64,000 nt of DNA. Origin: Apiospora phragmitis. Lineage: Eukaryota; Ascomycota; Sordariomycetes; Amphisphaeriales; Apiosporaceae. The stretch spans positions 2,170,001 through 2,234,000 of the forward strand of contig JAQQWL010000013.1 of the NCBI GenBank assembly GCA_038363925.1, read 5' to 3'. Position 1 is the first letter of the stretch; each line of letters begins with the position of its first letter. Position numbers and translations under genes: made by a program. The notes under the pieces were generated by a model, which ran no database searches, was not told the DNA's origin, and worked only from the letters and a program-made list of their open reading frames with translations. Below are positions 23,501 to 34,305 of this stretch, one piece after another.

Positions 23501-24272
23501 TATCTTTTATATTATTTAACCGGGGGAAAAACGATCGCGTATTTAAATTAATAATATATCGAATAATCGTATTTTTTTCGGAATTTAAAAGCTTTTAAGA
23601 ATTCGTAAGTATTTCGCGTTATATAAGTTAATTATTTCGTTTATATTATAAAGTTTTCGATAAAACGTAATAAATTAATATAACCTTTTATATACTTAAA
23701 GTCTTTTTAAAGCGTTTAAAGCGTTAGAATTATATTATTCTTTTTTTAAAGTTATAGCATTTTTAGACGTAAAAGAATATAAAAAAAGGTTAAAGCTATA
23801 AGGAAATTTATAAAAGTGGGATATTCGCTTGTATAGGATATTCGCTTATAGGATACGTTACCGGTTACTCTTTTAGAAGGTAAGAACGCGATACTTTGAA
23901 AAATAAATAAAATGCTTAGCCGGCGCCGCCGTACAAAAAAAAACGGCTATAAGATAAAGGATTACTTCGTATATAAGCTAGAAAAGACTTGTAGTTTTAA
24001 AAAAACGTTAATAAGTAGTTATAAAACGAATTATATTAAAAGAGTGGCCGTACGAAAACGTTTAGGACACGTTTATAGCGCTATAGAATTTATAAAGAGC
24101 CCGGGTATAATACGCGTACTTATTAAAATAATATAGAAATATCTAGAGATAAGGATTTTAATTAATTTTAATATATTAAATACGTTATAATAAAATTAAC
24201 TTATATTTTATTAGAAAGGGTATAAAAGAATGGGACATTCGCTTATATGGGACATTCGCTTGTGGGATACGT
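20579..24272 (+). mobile_element. Fot1/pogo-like transposon (copy B), split by copy C
   Basis: The left end ACGTATCCCACAAGCG (20579) and a matching inverted right end (to 24272) are each flanked by TA. The plus strand around 21127 carries KDIYNFNETGFFIG, the copy-A motif with catalytic Asp turned into Asn. The body is interrupted at 22004-22005 by copy C and resumes at 23861. Without the insert the element is about 1.84 kb. The segment after the insert (23912-24136) still has a 74-residue open frame homologous to the C-terminal part of copy A's transposase. It is less AT-shifted at its right end than A, C or D. Confidence 0.88.
22006..23858 (-). mobile_element. Fot1/pogo-like transposon (copy C), nested inside copy B
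   Basis: 1,853 bp between terminal repeats (ACGTATCTTATAAGCG and its complement), with TA on each side (22004-22005 and 23859-23860). The sequence is homologous along its length to copy A but carries many more C-to-T and G-to-A changes. It is inserted in its own family member in opposite orientation. Confidence 0.9.
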
Positions 24273-24651
24273 TAATAAACAGTATATAATAAAGGCTCAC
24301 TCTCAGTCTAACACCGGTCTTTCCACATCAGCCCTCTACACAAGCGCTCATAATACTTCTCTCGCAATACTATCGTACCTGCATAGTAAAGATTGCTTAT
24401 TTCTACCACTCAAATATCTTCACAAGATCATAGGCTCTCCCTGAAACTCGGCAGTATTCATGGACACGGAATAAGTCTTGTGGCCCAACTCGAGCGAGAG
24501 ACACATGTCAACTGGGGGATCTACGGGGGTAACTGATTTCCCAAGCATATCCTGAGTCCAAATGTGTTCCTGACTCATCCGCCATTAAGCGTGGCTACTG
24601 CCGGCCCCGACAGTTCATTAGCACTTCTGTACTCCGTTTCGTGGCCGAATC

Positions 24652-25135
24652 TACAGTCTCACCAGTGCCGACGTCCAGCTGGAACGGCTAGTCAGCGAGC
24701 TGGAGTTGGGCTTCTCACAACTCCGGTGGGCCACACCCTCCATTCCCAAGAAGTACAAGAGAAAGCGCCTCATCTGCAACGAGATCTTACCTAGCATCGT
24801 CAACCCGAACGCCGAACGGGCGTCTTCCGATCCCAACCGCCCGGAAGAAGCGCAACTGGGACTCGTTGCACGCGAAACTGGCCCTATACAGGCTGCTGTG
24901 CCGTCAGTGGCGCGACACCTTTGCGCAGATCCAAGACGACGCAAGCAGAGTGGAGGCGCTCGCTCACCTAAGAATATTAGTAGACGAGGACTATCAGCCG
25001 TTCGGCGATACTGGGATGTACGACGTCGTCGAGGGGTACTTCCTGTGGCTTACGCAGTGCGAGCAAGGGGTACTCGAAACTCCGCAGCTCTTGGTGGACT
25101 GGGCCTTGGCTGGGAACGGGTCGAGTCTGACTTGA
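24652..25135 (+). pseudogene. Relict of an unrecognised protein gene
   Basis: Two frames look like one damaged gene. The first (about 24652-24840) reads SADVQLERLVSELELGFSQL and continues through KKYKRKRLICNEILP. The second, entered near 24840, reads KKRNWDSLHAKLALYRLLCR and runs on through MYDVVEGYFLWLTQCEQGVL to a TGA at 25133-25135. The codon choice and amphipathic composition look protein-like, and the frame change lies in AACCGCCCGG. I do not recognise the family. No ATG fits the first part well, so the 5' end may have been removed with the adjacent transposon. Confidence 0.4.
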
Positions 25136-26112
25136 GTCAATACGAGAACCCGTCGCCCTTAACCTACAGCCGAGTAAACTCTAAGATTTGAGTAACAGAT
25201 TACTTATGCCACCTAAGCCTTTGCCCTTCCTATAGAATCCTGAGCTCACCTATATGCACTTTTGAAGCAATGTTCTGCCCATACTAGAAGGGGGCGCCAA
25301 TTATATAGAACAGTACTATTAGACGAAACATTACGAAAATGGATGATAAAAATAGAGACTTATCATGATCAGCGTGGCAGCGAATCCAAGGCAGATTCGG
25401 AGGCTTACCGCCTTCCCATTTCAGCTTGGCGTTATTCTCCCGTTTCGATTATGACTCGGTTATATTAGCTGCCCATGTTCCGGCGCAGCCTGCTTCTTGT
25501 ACCACCCACCGACGCACCCACATCACCCCGAGTGACGCCCATTTGCTCAGTAGCGTATCGGTGTGGGCGTACATTCGTCACTCCTCCGACCGCCCGTAAC
25601 TAGTGTATGTGCAATGCCTTGGAAGAAAGGCAAATCTTGCCTCCTGCAGTATTGAGTTAAGATCCGGGCCTATGCATACGCATGGCATAGCTCGTTTATA
25701 CAACGGGTATATTCAGCCTTATGAAAGGATATGGCCTTGCCGGCGGCAATCGACGCATCTAGTTCATGAACAAGTTGCAGTTGATTCATGCAGGCAACTA
25801 TAATTGGTTGAGCACAGCTTATCGCATACGACCAGAGTACACCGAGGACACTACACCCTCCCCGCCCAATTTTCCTAGTCACACCACCTTCCTTTCCCGA
25901 AGGCTGGTCAGCCGGTGTTCAAAGGGTCTTTTAGTCTGTCATAGTGCCGCATGTGGCCGGAGACCAGAAACTAGACATATACAAAAGTATGTAAATATAT
26001 ATACCTCCACGGCGAGGCCCAACCAGCCCAACCCACGCATAGTCCGCATAGGTCCAGCACAGCTCCATCACCTTACTTGATCATCGATCCACGTTCAATT
26101 CTACAATTCTAG
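25136..26112. other. Intergenic
   Basis: About 980 bp with several short open frames on both strands and no recognisable protein, RNA gene or repeat. Confidence 0.5.
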
Positions 26113-26437
26113 ATGGCAAGAACTCAAGTCGTAGTGGCCGACCTCAGTCTTGGAAAGCTCTCCAGGATTGACCGGTCAGAAGCCGAAGGTAAGGGATTCC
26201 CCTAGCCCATCTCCACGAATATGGTCAGTGCTGTACTAACTTGGCGAAAATATAGAGAAACATCCAAGCATGACCTATCAGGTCCCTCGACTAAAGCGGC
26301 ATGTCGATATATACCTCCCAGACTGCGACGGGGGAAGCGAAGAGTTCATGGCCCGAGTCGACGTCTCGAAGTTAGGATGGGGATGGAATTTCCACCGTTT
26401 TGTCAGCCAAAAGCAGCTGTACGTTTACACACAGTAG
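26113..26437 (+). CDS. Small two-exon gene, 85 residues, unknown function
   Basis: ATG at 26113 opens MARTQVVVADLSLGKLSRID. Exon 1 ends at 26188. A 67-nt intron (26189-26255) has a GTAAGG donor, an ACTAAC branch site 15 nt before the end, and a TATAG acceptor. Exon 2 keeps the frame (phase 1) through KHPSMTYQVPRLKRHVDIYL and MARVDVSKLGWGWNFHRFV to the TAG at 26435-26437. The canonical splice signals and matching phase are the reason to believe it, since neither exon is conspicuous alone. No signal peptide, membrane segment or known motif is visible. It may be a genuine small protein or the surviving front of a longer gene. Confidence 0.5.
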
Positions 26438-27641
26438 ATTCTGGGTGGAAGGGATGTGGTCGGATGGTACTGGTTACGTTTCAAAGGTTATGCTGTGTTT
26501 TACCCTGTAGATCTTGGTATCTGTGTCGGCGTTTAGCAATTTTTGGGATTATATGCTTCTGGGCTCCGGTTGCATGGGACTTGCTTTAGGTTAATCTGAA
26601 TACGCCATAAGAATGAATATCTGGCATTTAATTTGCATCGATGAATACTTGAATAGAAAGTCCATAATCACATTGTATATGCGTATCAGCAACTCGGCTC
26701 ACCTTGGATGAACTCGAGTCGTGAACTCATGAAGTGTCCAGTAAAGCACGCGAGCTTTGGGGGACTGTTAGCGCAAAGATGGGTCCCAAGACATTCGTCG
26801 GTGTGTTCCTCTCCAAAATGCTGAATGTGTCTTCAGAATTCATTAACAATTATAGAGGGTGTGTGACACAGCAGCGAGAAGCTGAAGCTGACGGGAACCC
26901 GATGCCCAGGTTGTGGCGGCTGAGTAGGCCTGGGCTGTCTGCAAGGCGCTGAAGATCTCTTCCGATGGATCGGCTGCGAATCTGACCACCCTAAGTGTAT
27001 CACTTCTTGGAAAGGCTGATGGGATCAAAAGGAAGGCTCGTATGCGATATTAACGCGCAACAGTTCGGTGTTCGTGAAGGTGTTGGTGTATCCGCGTTGT
27101 TGTTGCAGTGTGCAAGGCTGATTATCGATAAATTCCAGGTACACAGATAAAAATAGGTGTAGCGTGAGGGTGCATCTCAGCTCTTGGAAGTACATAGTAG
27201 GTGTATCGCTTCTGATGTACATGGTGTATGGGTACATCTAAATGCTTGGGGCGTCAAATACTATGCATCCATCGCACGACATGTTGGCTCCGACAAGTCT
27301 CAATCTGCATCTCTGACCATTCTGGCTACCCCAGCTTACATTCATCTTTCAATCAACGCCTTCTGATATAAACTAAGGGTCTCGAGTAGGCTAGATGGTT
27401 CGGCGAAGGGCGTGCCGACCTTGCGGCTCAGCCATTACCTATGATATGACATTGCCTAAGATAGTCGCCTGTAATTGAAGATGTCTAATATTGGGGTAAC
27501 GAGATTCTTCAGCCGCATAATTTCTTTGGAACCCAATATTATAAGAGCCTGCCCTTGCCTGAATCTAGTAAGGGCTTACAAGTCACTTACGCAATTCATT
27601 CTTGTGTGAGACTGTGGCCAAGTGATACACAAACGCGGGTC
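26438..27641. other. Intergenic
   Basis: About 1.2 kb without a supported gene. The short open frames here lack recognisable content and splice support. The last part should hold the promoter of the patatin-like gene. Confidence 0.5.
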
Positions 27642-29451
27642 ATGAGCGACACCACAGAACCGACAATCGGGTTTGAATCCGAGACCCCAAGTGGAAATGG
27701 GGTAGACTCCAGTGAAAACGGCAGCACTGAACCCCCTCATCCGACTGGATCGCCATCCGTCGATCCTCAGCATACCAAGCTCGATGACGACCATGGCCCC
27801 TGGGAAAGGAAGACTGTGCTCACTTTCGGTAAGATAAGTTCCTACTATACATTCCATGGATCGACAAAAACTAATTCTGCCCTCTACTGGGGACAGACGG
27901 GGGTGGAATTCGCGGCTATCGAGCCTATTGATTCTCAATAGCATCATGGAGTCCGTGATGACTATTGAGACGACACACGTTGAAGGACCACACTTCTCTA
28001 GCGGTGACTACCGCGGGAGTGGGACAAGCGCCAGCCACAGCCAAAATCGACCGCATTGAGCAAGCTGCCCAATTTCTTCCATGCCATTACTTTGACTACA
28101 TTGCTGGAACCTCTACTGGGGGGTAAGTCTGGAGCTACTCGTTGTGCTTTAGGACATATACTAACATATCGTTAGGCTCTCCGCTATCATGCTTGGACGC
28201 CTTCGCATGAGTGTACAGCAAGCTCTTGATAGCTACGAAAAGTTTGGCAACAGAGTGTTCGGAAAACCACGAAGGTCGCATTTGAGAAGCCTTCTGTGGT
28301 ATCCAAGGTCAAAGTACTCCACGCTCAATGTTGAGTCTGCCTTTATTAAACTCATATCCGAGCAGCTTGGCATCTCAACACCTATAGCTAAAGAAAAGTT
28401 ATTCGAAACTCCCGATGACCAAACCCGGTGGTAAGTTGGTGAACTATCTCGTATGTAAAGATACATGGGCTAATAAGCGCTGATAAAACTTCTGCCCTCC
28501 AGTATAGTACTCTCATACAAACAAGCACCATTGATGAAAAAGCCGTACCTATGGCGTAGCTATGATCACGAATACTCTGCAGGAGATGATGCAGATAAAC
28601 TCCTCAATCTCGGGCGTAGGGCTCTAACACCTATCTGGGAAGTGGCTCGTGCAACCTCGGCAGCACCAGGATACTTCGAACCAATCCAGATCCAGGGAGA
28701 TATGCACATTGATGGTGCAGTGCGGGTGAACAACCCATCGAAAGTGAGTACACGTGAGGTGTACTTGAAGGAACACGAGAGATTACCGGCCCTGTGTCTG
28801 AGCATCGGAACTGGAATGAAGCAAGCCCAGGCCGACGCGAGCCGAGAATCCAAGCAGGACCTCAAGAAGTTATTGCGAGGTAGGTCTACCAGCAAGAGGC
28901 CCCGGCGGCGAGAGATCATCAAGGGGTACTTCCAGACCATCGTATCCTTCGCGGAGAAACTGACAGAAACGGAGGAAACAAACAGTAGTTGGAAGAGTTG
29001 GTGTGAGAGGAGACACCAAGTGAAGTACCCAAACGGCGGCTCCCTGCACTGGTGGCACCGACTGAACCTCGACAGCGACTTTCAGAGGGAGGTGTCGCTT
29101 GACGACTGGCGCCCGCATGTGGGCGGGACCACAACACGTGAGGTTATCAGAGAATTTACCGATAAATACCTGGAGAGTGACGTCGTGCAGCGGGAGGTGC
29201 AGGAGATCGCTGCGGCCCTCGTCGAAATACGAAGGAAACGCATAAAGACCGATGCATGGGAGCGTTTTGTCGATAACAAGATCAGGTACAGCTGCGGAGG
29301 CAGCGAGCACCACCACGGGGCCAAGACCTATAAGAAGCGCGAGGACTTGCGTCGGCATCTGAAGAAGAGTCACGCGGACGCACAATCCCTGACCTCGGAC
29401 GAGATGGACGAGAGGATGAATGAGTTACGGTTCATTCTGCAGGACCAGTAA
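27642..29451 (+). pseudogene. Patatin-like phospholipase, two frame breaks
   Basis: MSDTTEP starts at 27642. A 68-nt intron (27829-27896) joins TVLTF to the oxyanion motif DGGGIRGY. One missing base right after RGY and one further shift near 28000-28050 break the frame before FDYIAGTSTGG, whose GTSTG holds the nucleophilic Ser. An intron from about 28123 to 28175 leads to LSAIMLGRLRM. Another, starting about 28432, leads to SYKQAPLMKKPYLWRSY. The catalytic Asp lies in HIDGAVRVNNP. The C-terminal YKKREDLRRHLKKSH resembles half a C2H2 finger. TAA is at 29449-29451. Patatins cleave acyl chains from phospholipids, and the domain also occurs as the effector part of fungal NLR-like proteins. Here no NTPase domain follows. 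Catalytic residues are intact, so the two breaks are the only sign of death. Confidence 0.78.
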
Positions 29452-31049
29452 ATGGGCGCGCGAGCTACATCGGGCACTATGGCTGAAGTAATATACACAT
29501 CTTCGCATCTCTGTGAAGCTATTTATTTATTGTCACTGGACACTCGTGATCAAGTGATGCTCTAATTAAAAGCCCTAACGGCGTGACTGTCGAGATGCTA
29601 GTCACATGCTGTAGCTTCTTTCTGTTTTGGAATGCTCACGTCTTGGAGCGTCAGATGCGGGGAAGAAGGGCGGGTGGCTTGGTTATGCGTCCAAGCTTGT
29701 TCACTTGAGGTCAGGCTGTACTTGTCTTGATAGCAAGAACTCGAGTCCATACAGCGGAAGTATAGGACCAATACACGTAATACTATATTGGGAAATCTCC
29801 TCCGGGACCTCTAGCGGGGCATGGCTAAGAATAGGGAGTAAAATGGGGAGCAGCAGGTAGTATGTCTGAATACGGGCGAAATGAAGCACCATCATCGTCC
29901 TGCATGCGGCTGAGAACGGGGATAATATTGGTTGCCTAAAAAGGTTAGGATATCTCTGGTGCCAAGAGGGGGCGCATGACATCCAAGCAAATCCTCACTT
30001 TTTTCGTGGCTCATGCTTTCTTCCACTTCCATGACAAGGGAAGTAAGAATAGTTGCTAACCTGATAATCTGCATCACCATCAATTTATAGTTATAACGAC
30101 GTTGTAATAAAGTCTCGTTTCTCCTTTTCTTGGTACAGCCATCCAGGCTTAAGGTTAGAAACTTTGATCTTATTAGCCCCTGATTCGACCCACTCTGCTC
30201 GCCTTTGAGTGAGTGCATGTTGACTTGAATCGATGGCACTTTGCCACTTCCTGCAGCAGAGAAACCCAAAGGTCTGCAGCTCATGATAAGTATCATTAAA
30301 GCCCAGACTGTGGGGTACTTCACTGGGGATCATGTATCAGGCCAAGTTCTGCCGTATTTGGACGCTACTCTACGAGAAAGGAAAACACAATACTGATTGA
30401 GGCTTCTTCTTTGAAACGGCTCTAGCTAACACAATAAAATCTAACACTATGAAAAGAGTGCCCTCTTAATCCCACTGGGGACCAGGTTCGTCCAATCAAG
30501 CGCAGGCGGCCGTTGGGACTCTTTACCGTCACTACTTGACCGCATTGGAGATGTTAGCCAAAACTTCCCTAGTGCCTGCTTCAGGTCTAAGATCTATCGT
30601 GTATTCTAAGATCATCTTGTCCATTCTTGCCTTTCTCCCTCTTTCGTCTGCCCCTCTCTCCTCCCTTGTCTCATTTTTACTTCCCCCCGTCTCCCTGGCC
30701 CTCCCTGGTCTCTCTCTCTTCCTGTTCCTTCTTCTGACTTTCCGTCACATGATCATTGTACTCCGGGCTAATAAATTGTACCACGAGTGCTTCGTACGAC
30801 AGTGGGAGAGCGGGATTTGGGTACAGTAGATGTGTTCGCAGATTAGACTACTGTACGGAGAACTGCCATTCTGAGACACACCAACGGCAGCCAAGGTGAC
30901 GTTTTTGCTTTTTGAAATATAGCGGTCAAAGGAAGTCGGCCTGTGTCCCCGCTCAAGGGGAGGCATCATGATAAGAAGGTCAAAGCAAAAAGCGGCCGGG
31001 AAACATCTGAGATAGTAATTAGTAATTACCGCATAACACGGGATGTTTA
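29452..31049. other. Intergenic, with a pyrimidine-rich tract
   Basis: About 1.6 kb without a recognised gene. A pyrimidine-rich stretch at about 30626-30745 (repeated CTCTC, CCTTC and TCCC) resembles the CT-rich DNA upstream of fungal transcription starts, yet no plausible gene follows before the transposon at 31050. The hydrophobic 97-residue frame at 30536-30829 is a by-product of this tract. Confidence 0.5.
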
Positions 31050-32985
31050 AGCACCCTAACCACTTAGCCGTCCTACCACGTAAGCAGCCACCCAAATTAA
31101 CTACCGATAAGCGAAGCCCCCTGACCCCCTTTTCGCATATAAGTCTGTATCCAACCCGCTCATCAACAATCAGAGGATACTGCCAGAATCGTCACTTCTC
31201 GTGCTTTTTAGCCATGCCCATCCCAACCCCCGAATCCGCCATTCAGCGTGCCATTTTGGCCGTACAAGCTGGCGAATCGGAACGTGCAGTCTCTAAGAGA
31301 CTCAAGGTACCCCGAGCCACTTTGCGGGATAGAATCAGGGGCAGACCGACTCGGACCGAGTCCAAGGAGTCCGCCAGGACCCTCTCTTCCACCCAGGAGG
31401 AATATCTTGAGACCTGGGCTATCCGACAGGCGCAGTTAGGCCTTGCCCCTAAGCACAACGTGTTCCGGCTGTTCGTCGCCCGGCTACTTAAGACGGACCA
31501 GCCCGCCCTGCCCTTTGGAATCCACTGGGTAAGGAGATTTATTGCCCGTCATCCCAAGCTCAAGACCATATTAGCCACGACGATGGACTTCCGGCGCCTC
31601 CACTGCACATCCGAAGAAAATATCCAGCTTCTCTTTTCAACTTTGAACCAGAATTTCATCAAGGATATTCCCCCCGATTCATCCACAATGTGGATGAGAT
31701 TGGCAGCACTATGGGCCTGGGTAACAATCACCATGTGATTGGCCCGGCCGAATTGGCTAGGATCTTTATTCAGGATACCGCCCATCGCGAGTGGGCGACC
31801 GCCGTAGAGTCTATAAGTGCAGATGGTATTGCTCTGCCCCCTTTAATCATTTTTAAGGGCGCAAGCGTACAGCAGCAGTGGTTTCCAGACCGCGGTGACG
31901 ACTTTTACGACCTACGGATAAATATCAAGGATTGGTTATTCGCTTGTTCACCTAAAGGATGGACTAATAACGAGCTGGCGATGGTATGGCTACGGAATAT
32001 CTACCTGCCACGGACGAAACCGGAGGACCCGGAGCAGTGGCGGCTACTTATCCTGGACGGCCACGGTAGTCACGTACAGGACTGCTTTATGGCTGAATGT
32101 GTAGCTAATAAGGTCTGGCTACTATATCTCCCGGCACATACTTCCCACGTGTTACAGCCCTTGGATCTGGGTCCGTTCTCTGTACTGAAGCGGAAAGTCC
32201 GGGATTATCTAACTCTCCGCTGTCAGCTGACGTTTAATATGAACGTAGGCAAGGCTGACTTTATTTGGGCGTGGCACAGGGCCCGGGAGTCAGCCTTTAA
32301 GCCTAAGGTGATAGCCAGCGGGTGGCAGGCTACCGGAATCTACCCACGGGACATCTCTAAGCCCTTGAACTCCCGGCTGCGCAGATACGAGCAGGGCCGT
32401 GGCCAAGAAGTGGTCCCTTCACGCCCCAAACAACCTGACGACCAGCAGACCCCTATCCAGGAAGCGCCTACACCTACCAGCTCCCGGCAAATACGTCATA
32501 TCGAAGCCCTGGCCCGGAATGGGGATGTCCAGCTTGATGGCACCCATAGGAGGCTGTTGTTCCGTAAGCTAGGAAAGGGGCTCGACTCTTTAAACGCCCA
32601 GTTAGCTGGATTGGAACAAGAGAGGGACCGTTTATAGGCCGAGTTAAATAAAGCACGTAAGCTTAAGACCCGTCGGGCGGTTAAAGACCCTAATCGGGCC
32701 TTTGTTACGATGCAGGATGTAATGGCAGTTAAGGATGGAATAACAGGCCAGCAGTATGACCCCCAGGATGAATCGGGTGAAGATAAGGCGATCCAGGTTA
32801 TTAGCTCAGATTCGGAAAGCGATTCTGATGTTGCCAGCTGTATTGAAGTTGAAATTCGATAAAGTTGTAATTTTACGATTTTTTTTCAAATAGTTATTAG
32901 CAAAATAAACTTAGGTTACGATGTTGTATGGTGTTAAGTTTAGGTGGCTGCTTATGTGGTAGGACGGTTAAGTGGTTAGGGTACT
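31050..32985 (+). mobile_element. Fot1-like DNA transposon, full length, little RIP
   Basis: 1,936 bp with terminal inverted repeats of about 50 bp (left end AGCACCCTAACCACTTAGCC) and TA on both sides (31048-31049 and 32986-32987). Base composition is close to that of genes, unlike every other transposon in the window. The RIP-mutated relict ending at 4516 is a member of the same family. Confidence 0.9.
31214..32862 (+). pseudogene. Fot1/pogo-type DDE transposase, one frameshift and one stop
   Basis: From ATG 31214 the protein has a CENP-B/psq-type helix-turn-helix region (AIQRAILAVQAGESERAVSK, then RLKVPRATLRDRI). The DDE domain has first Asp in FIHNVDEIGS, second in LLILDGHGSH, and third in HTSHVLQPLDLG. 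A single missing base at the CCCCCCGA run near 31673 separates DIPP from FIHNVDE. A TAG at 32635-32637 interrupts the tail between RDRL and AELNKARKL. The tail then continues to the TAA at 32860-32862 with an acidic, Ser-rich end (ISSDSESDSDVAS). The enzyme would cut and paste the element at TA sites. Catalytic residues are all present, so only these two lesions inactivate it. Confidence 0.88.
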
Positions 32986-32987
32986 TA

Positions 32988-34305
32988 CTTATTCGTCATC
33001 ATCTAACTAAAATGAGGAGCAAGTATAGGGTCTTCAAACCCGCCAGTATTTTCAGTACCAAGGCGACTTCTGCCGTTGTATAGTAGTCGTCTACCTGCCA
33101 TCGGAAAGTGGTTGGGTTACTTGAAAGTACCTCTTGCCCAGGTACCGTATATATCCCGTGCACCGCTCGGTTGTGATCCTTTGGAGGTTTAGATACCTGA
33201 TCAATCCATCAGATTTTGGCTCTCCTGCGAGTGATGGGTTGAACCAAAAGTTTCTGGTCCACGACTCCCTTGGCAAGAACCCAAATATCTCATTCAGTGG
33301 CGTACCAGATATTCGTGTTGCCGTGTTGGGTGGAGATGCAACAGCCACATAATCACCAACCAAACAAGCACATTCACTAACGACCTGGGATGTCACTCGT
33401 CAGCAGTGGGCCAGAGGACATGTCCCGTGAATGTTTCAGGTTGGCTGTTTTTCTTAATGCACTCGGTCGACTGATTAAAGTAAGTGACTTCCGACGGGGA
33501 TGATAGACAGACTAGAGTATTTTTCTGAGACATTATACTGCGCGTAATCAGCCATTGCAAAGAGCTCGTAGCATCTGCACCTTTCTTCTCCTTGGCGCCA
33601 ATGCTAACGCACGGCATAAAACCACCAATAGTAGCTACACAGCCATGATCCTCTTAAACCGATCAGATGGCTTTCTTGGCATGTTAGCTAGTATTGGATA
33701 TGAAAGGTTACTGCGAGATTTGGTGGCGTCTGCACCTCTCCAAATAGAGGACGCGTTTCCAAACGTCAGCTGCTGGTGCTGAATTAACCTATTCAAAAGC
33801 CAGTTTTTCTACTTCTCAACGTCATCATGGCCTCTTCCGCGCCGCCGTCGAAAAAGAGACAACCTCACGGGAGGAAGAGCTTTCGTCAAGGGCCAAGCGC
33901 GAGCAATGCTATACTCATCAAAACACTACCCTTCAACCAACTTTTCGTCTTTGGATCTGGAGCTCTGATTGGCCAGCTGAGTAGGATGGGTACGATCACA
34001 ACCAGCCAGAATTTCGAATGTACCGAATCGATTCAGATAGGACTTCAAATGACACGCATGGCTGACTCTGACGGCTGTTATATATATTGCCCGAAAAGCA
34101 TCAGCAGCTGACGTCAGGAAACACGGCCAGATAATGGGCATGCAACCTTTAGACCTTTAGCTTTCCCTAAACCCAGATGAGGTCTTAAGAACCGGACGTT
34201 TCCCTGGTTACGTTTCAAACAAAACGTTAAAGATCACCGAGAACAGTGGGAATCATCCAGTCAAATAAACGCACGACAAGACACGGCAAAACAGCATTCG
34301 CAAAT
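32988..34305. other. Intergenic, no confident gene
   Basis: About 1.3 kb. A piece near 33580-33620 (LLLGANANARHKTTNSSYTA) hints at a single ankyrin-type repeat, possibly the ghost of a lost gene. A 94-residue frame at 33827-34111 has no recognisable content. The end holds the promoter of the HAD-terpene cyclase gene. Confidence 0.4.

Noticed and set aside
30536..30829. Hydrophobic 97-residue frame as a membrane protein
   Set aside because: It comes from a pyrimidine-rich tract that forces Leu/Ser/Pro codons; no splice signals, conservation or context support it.
33555..34111. Two short plus-strand frames as genes
   Set aside because: One has at most a single ankyrin-like unit and the other nothing recognisable; no introns or start context support them.
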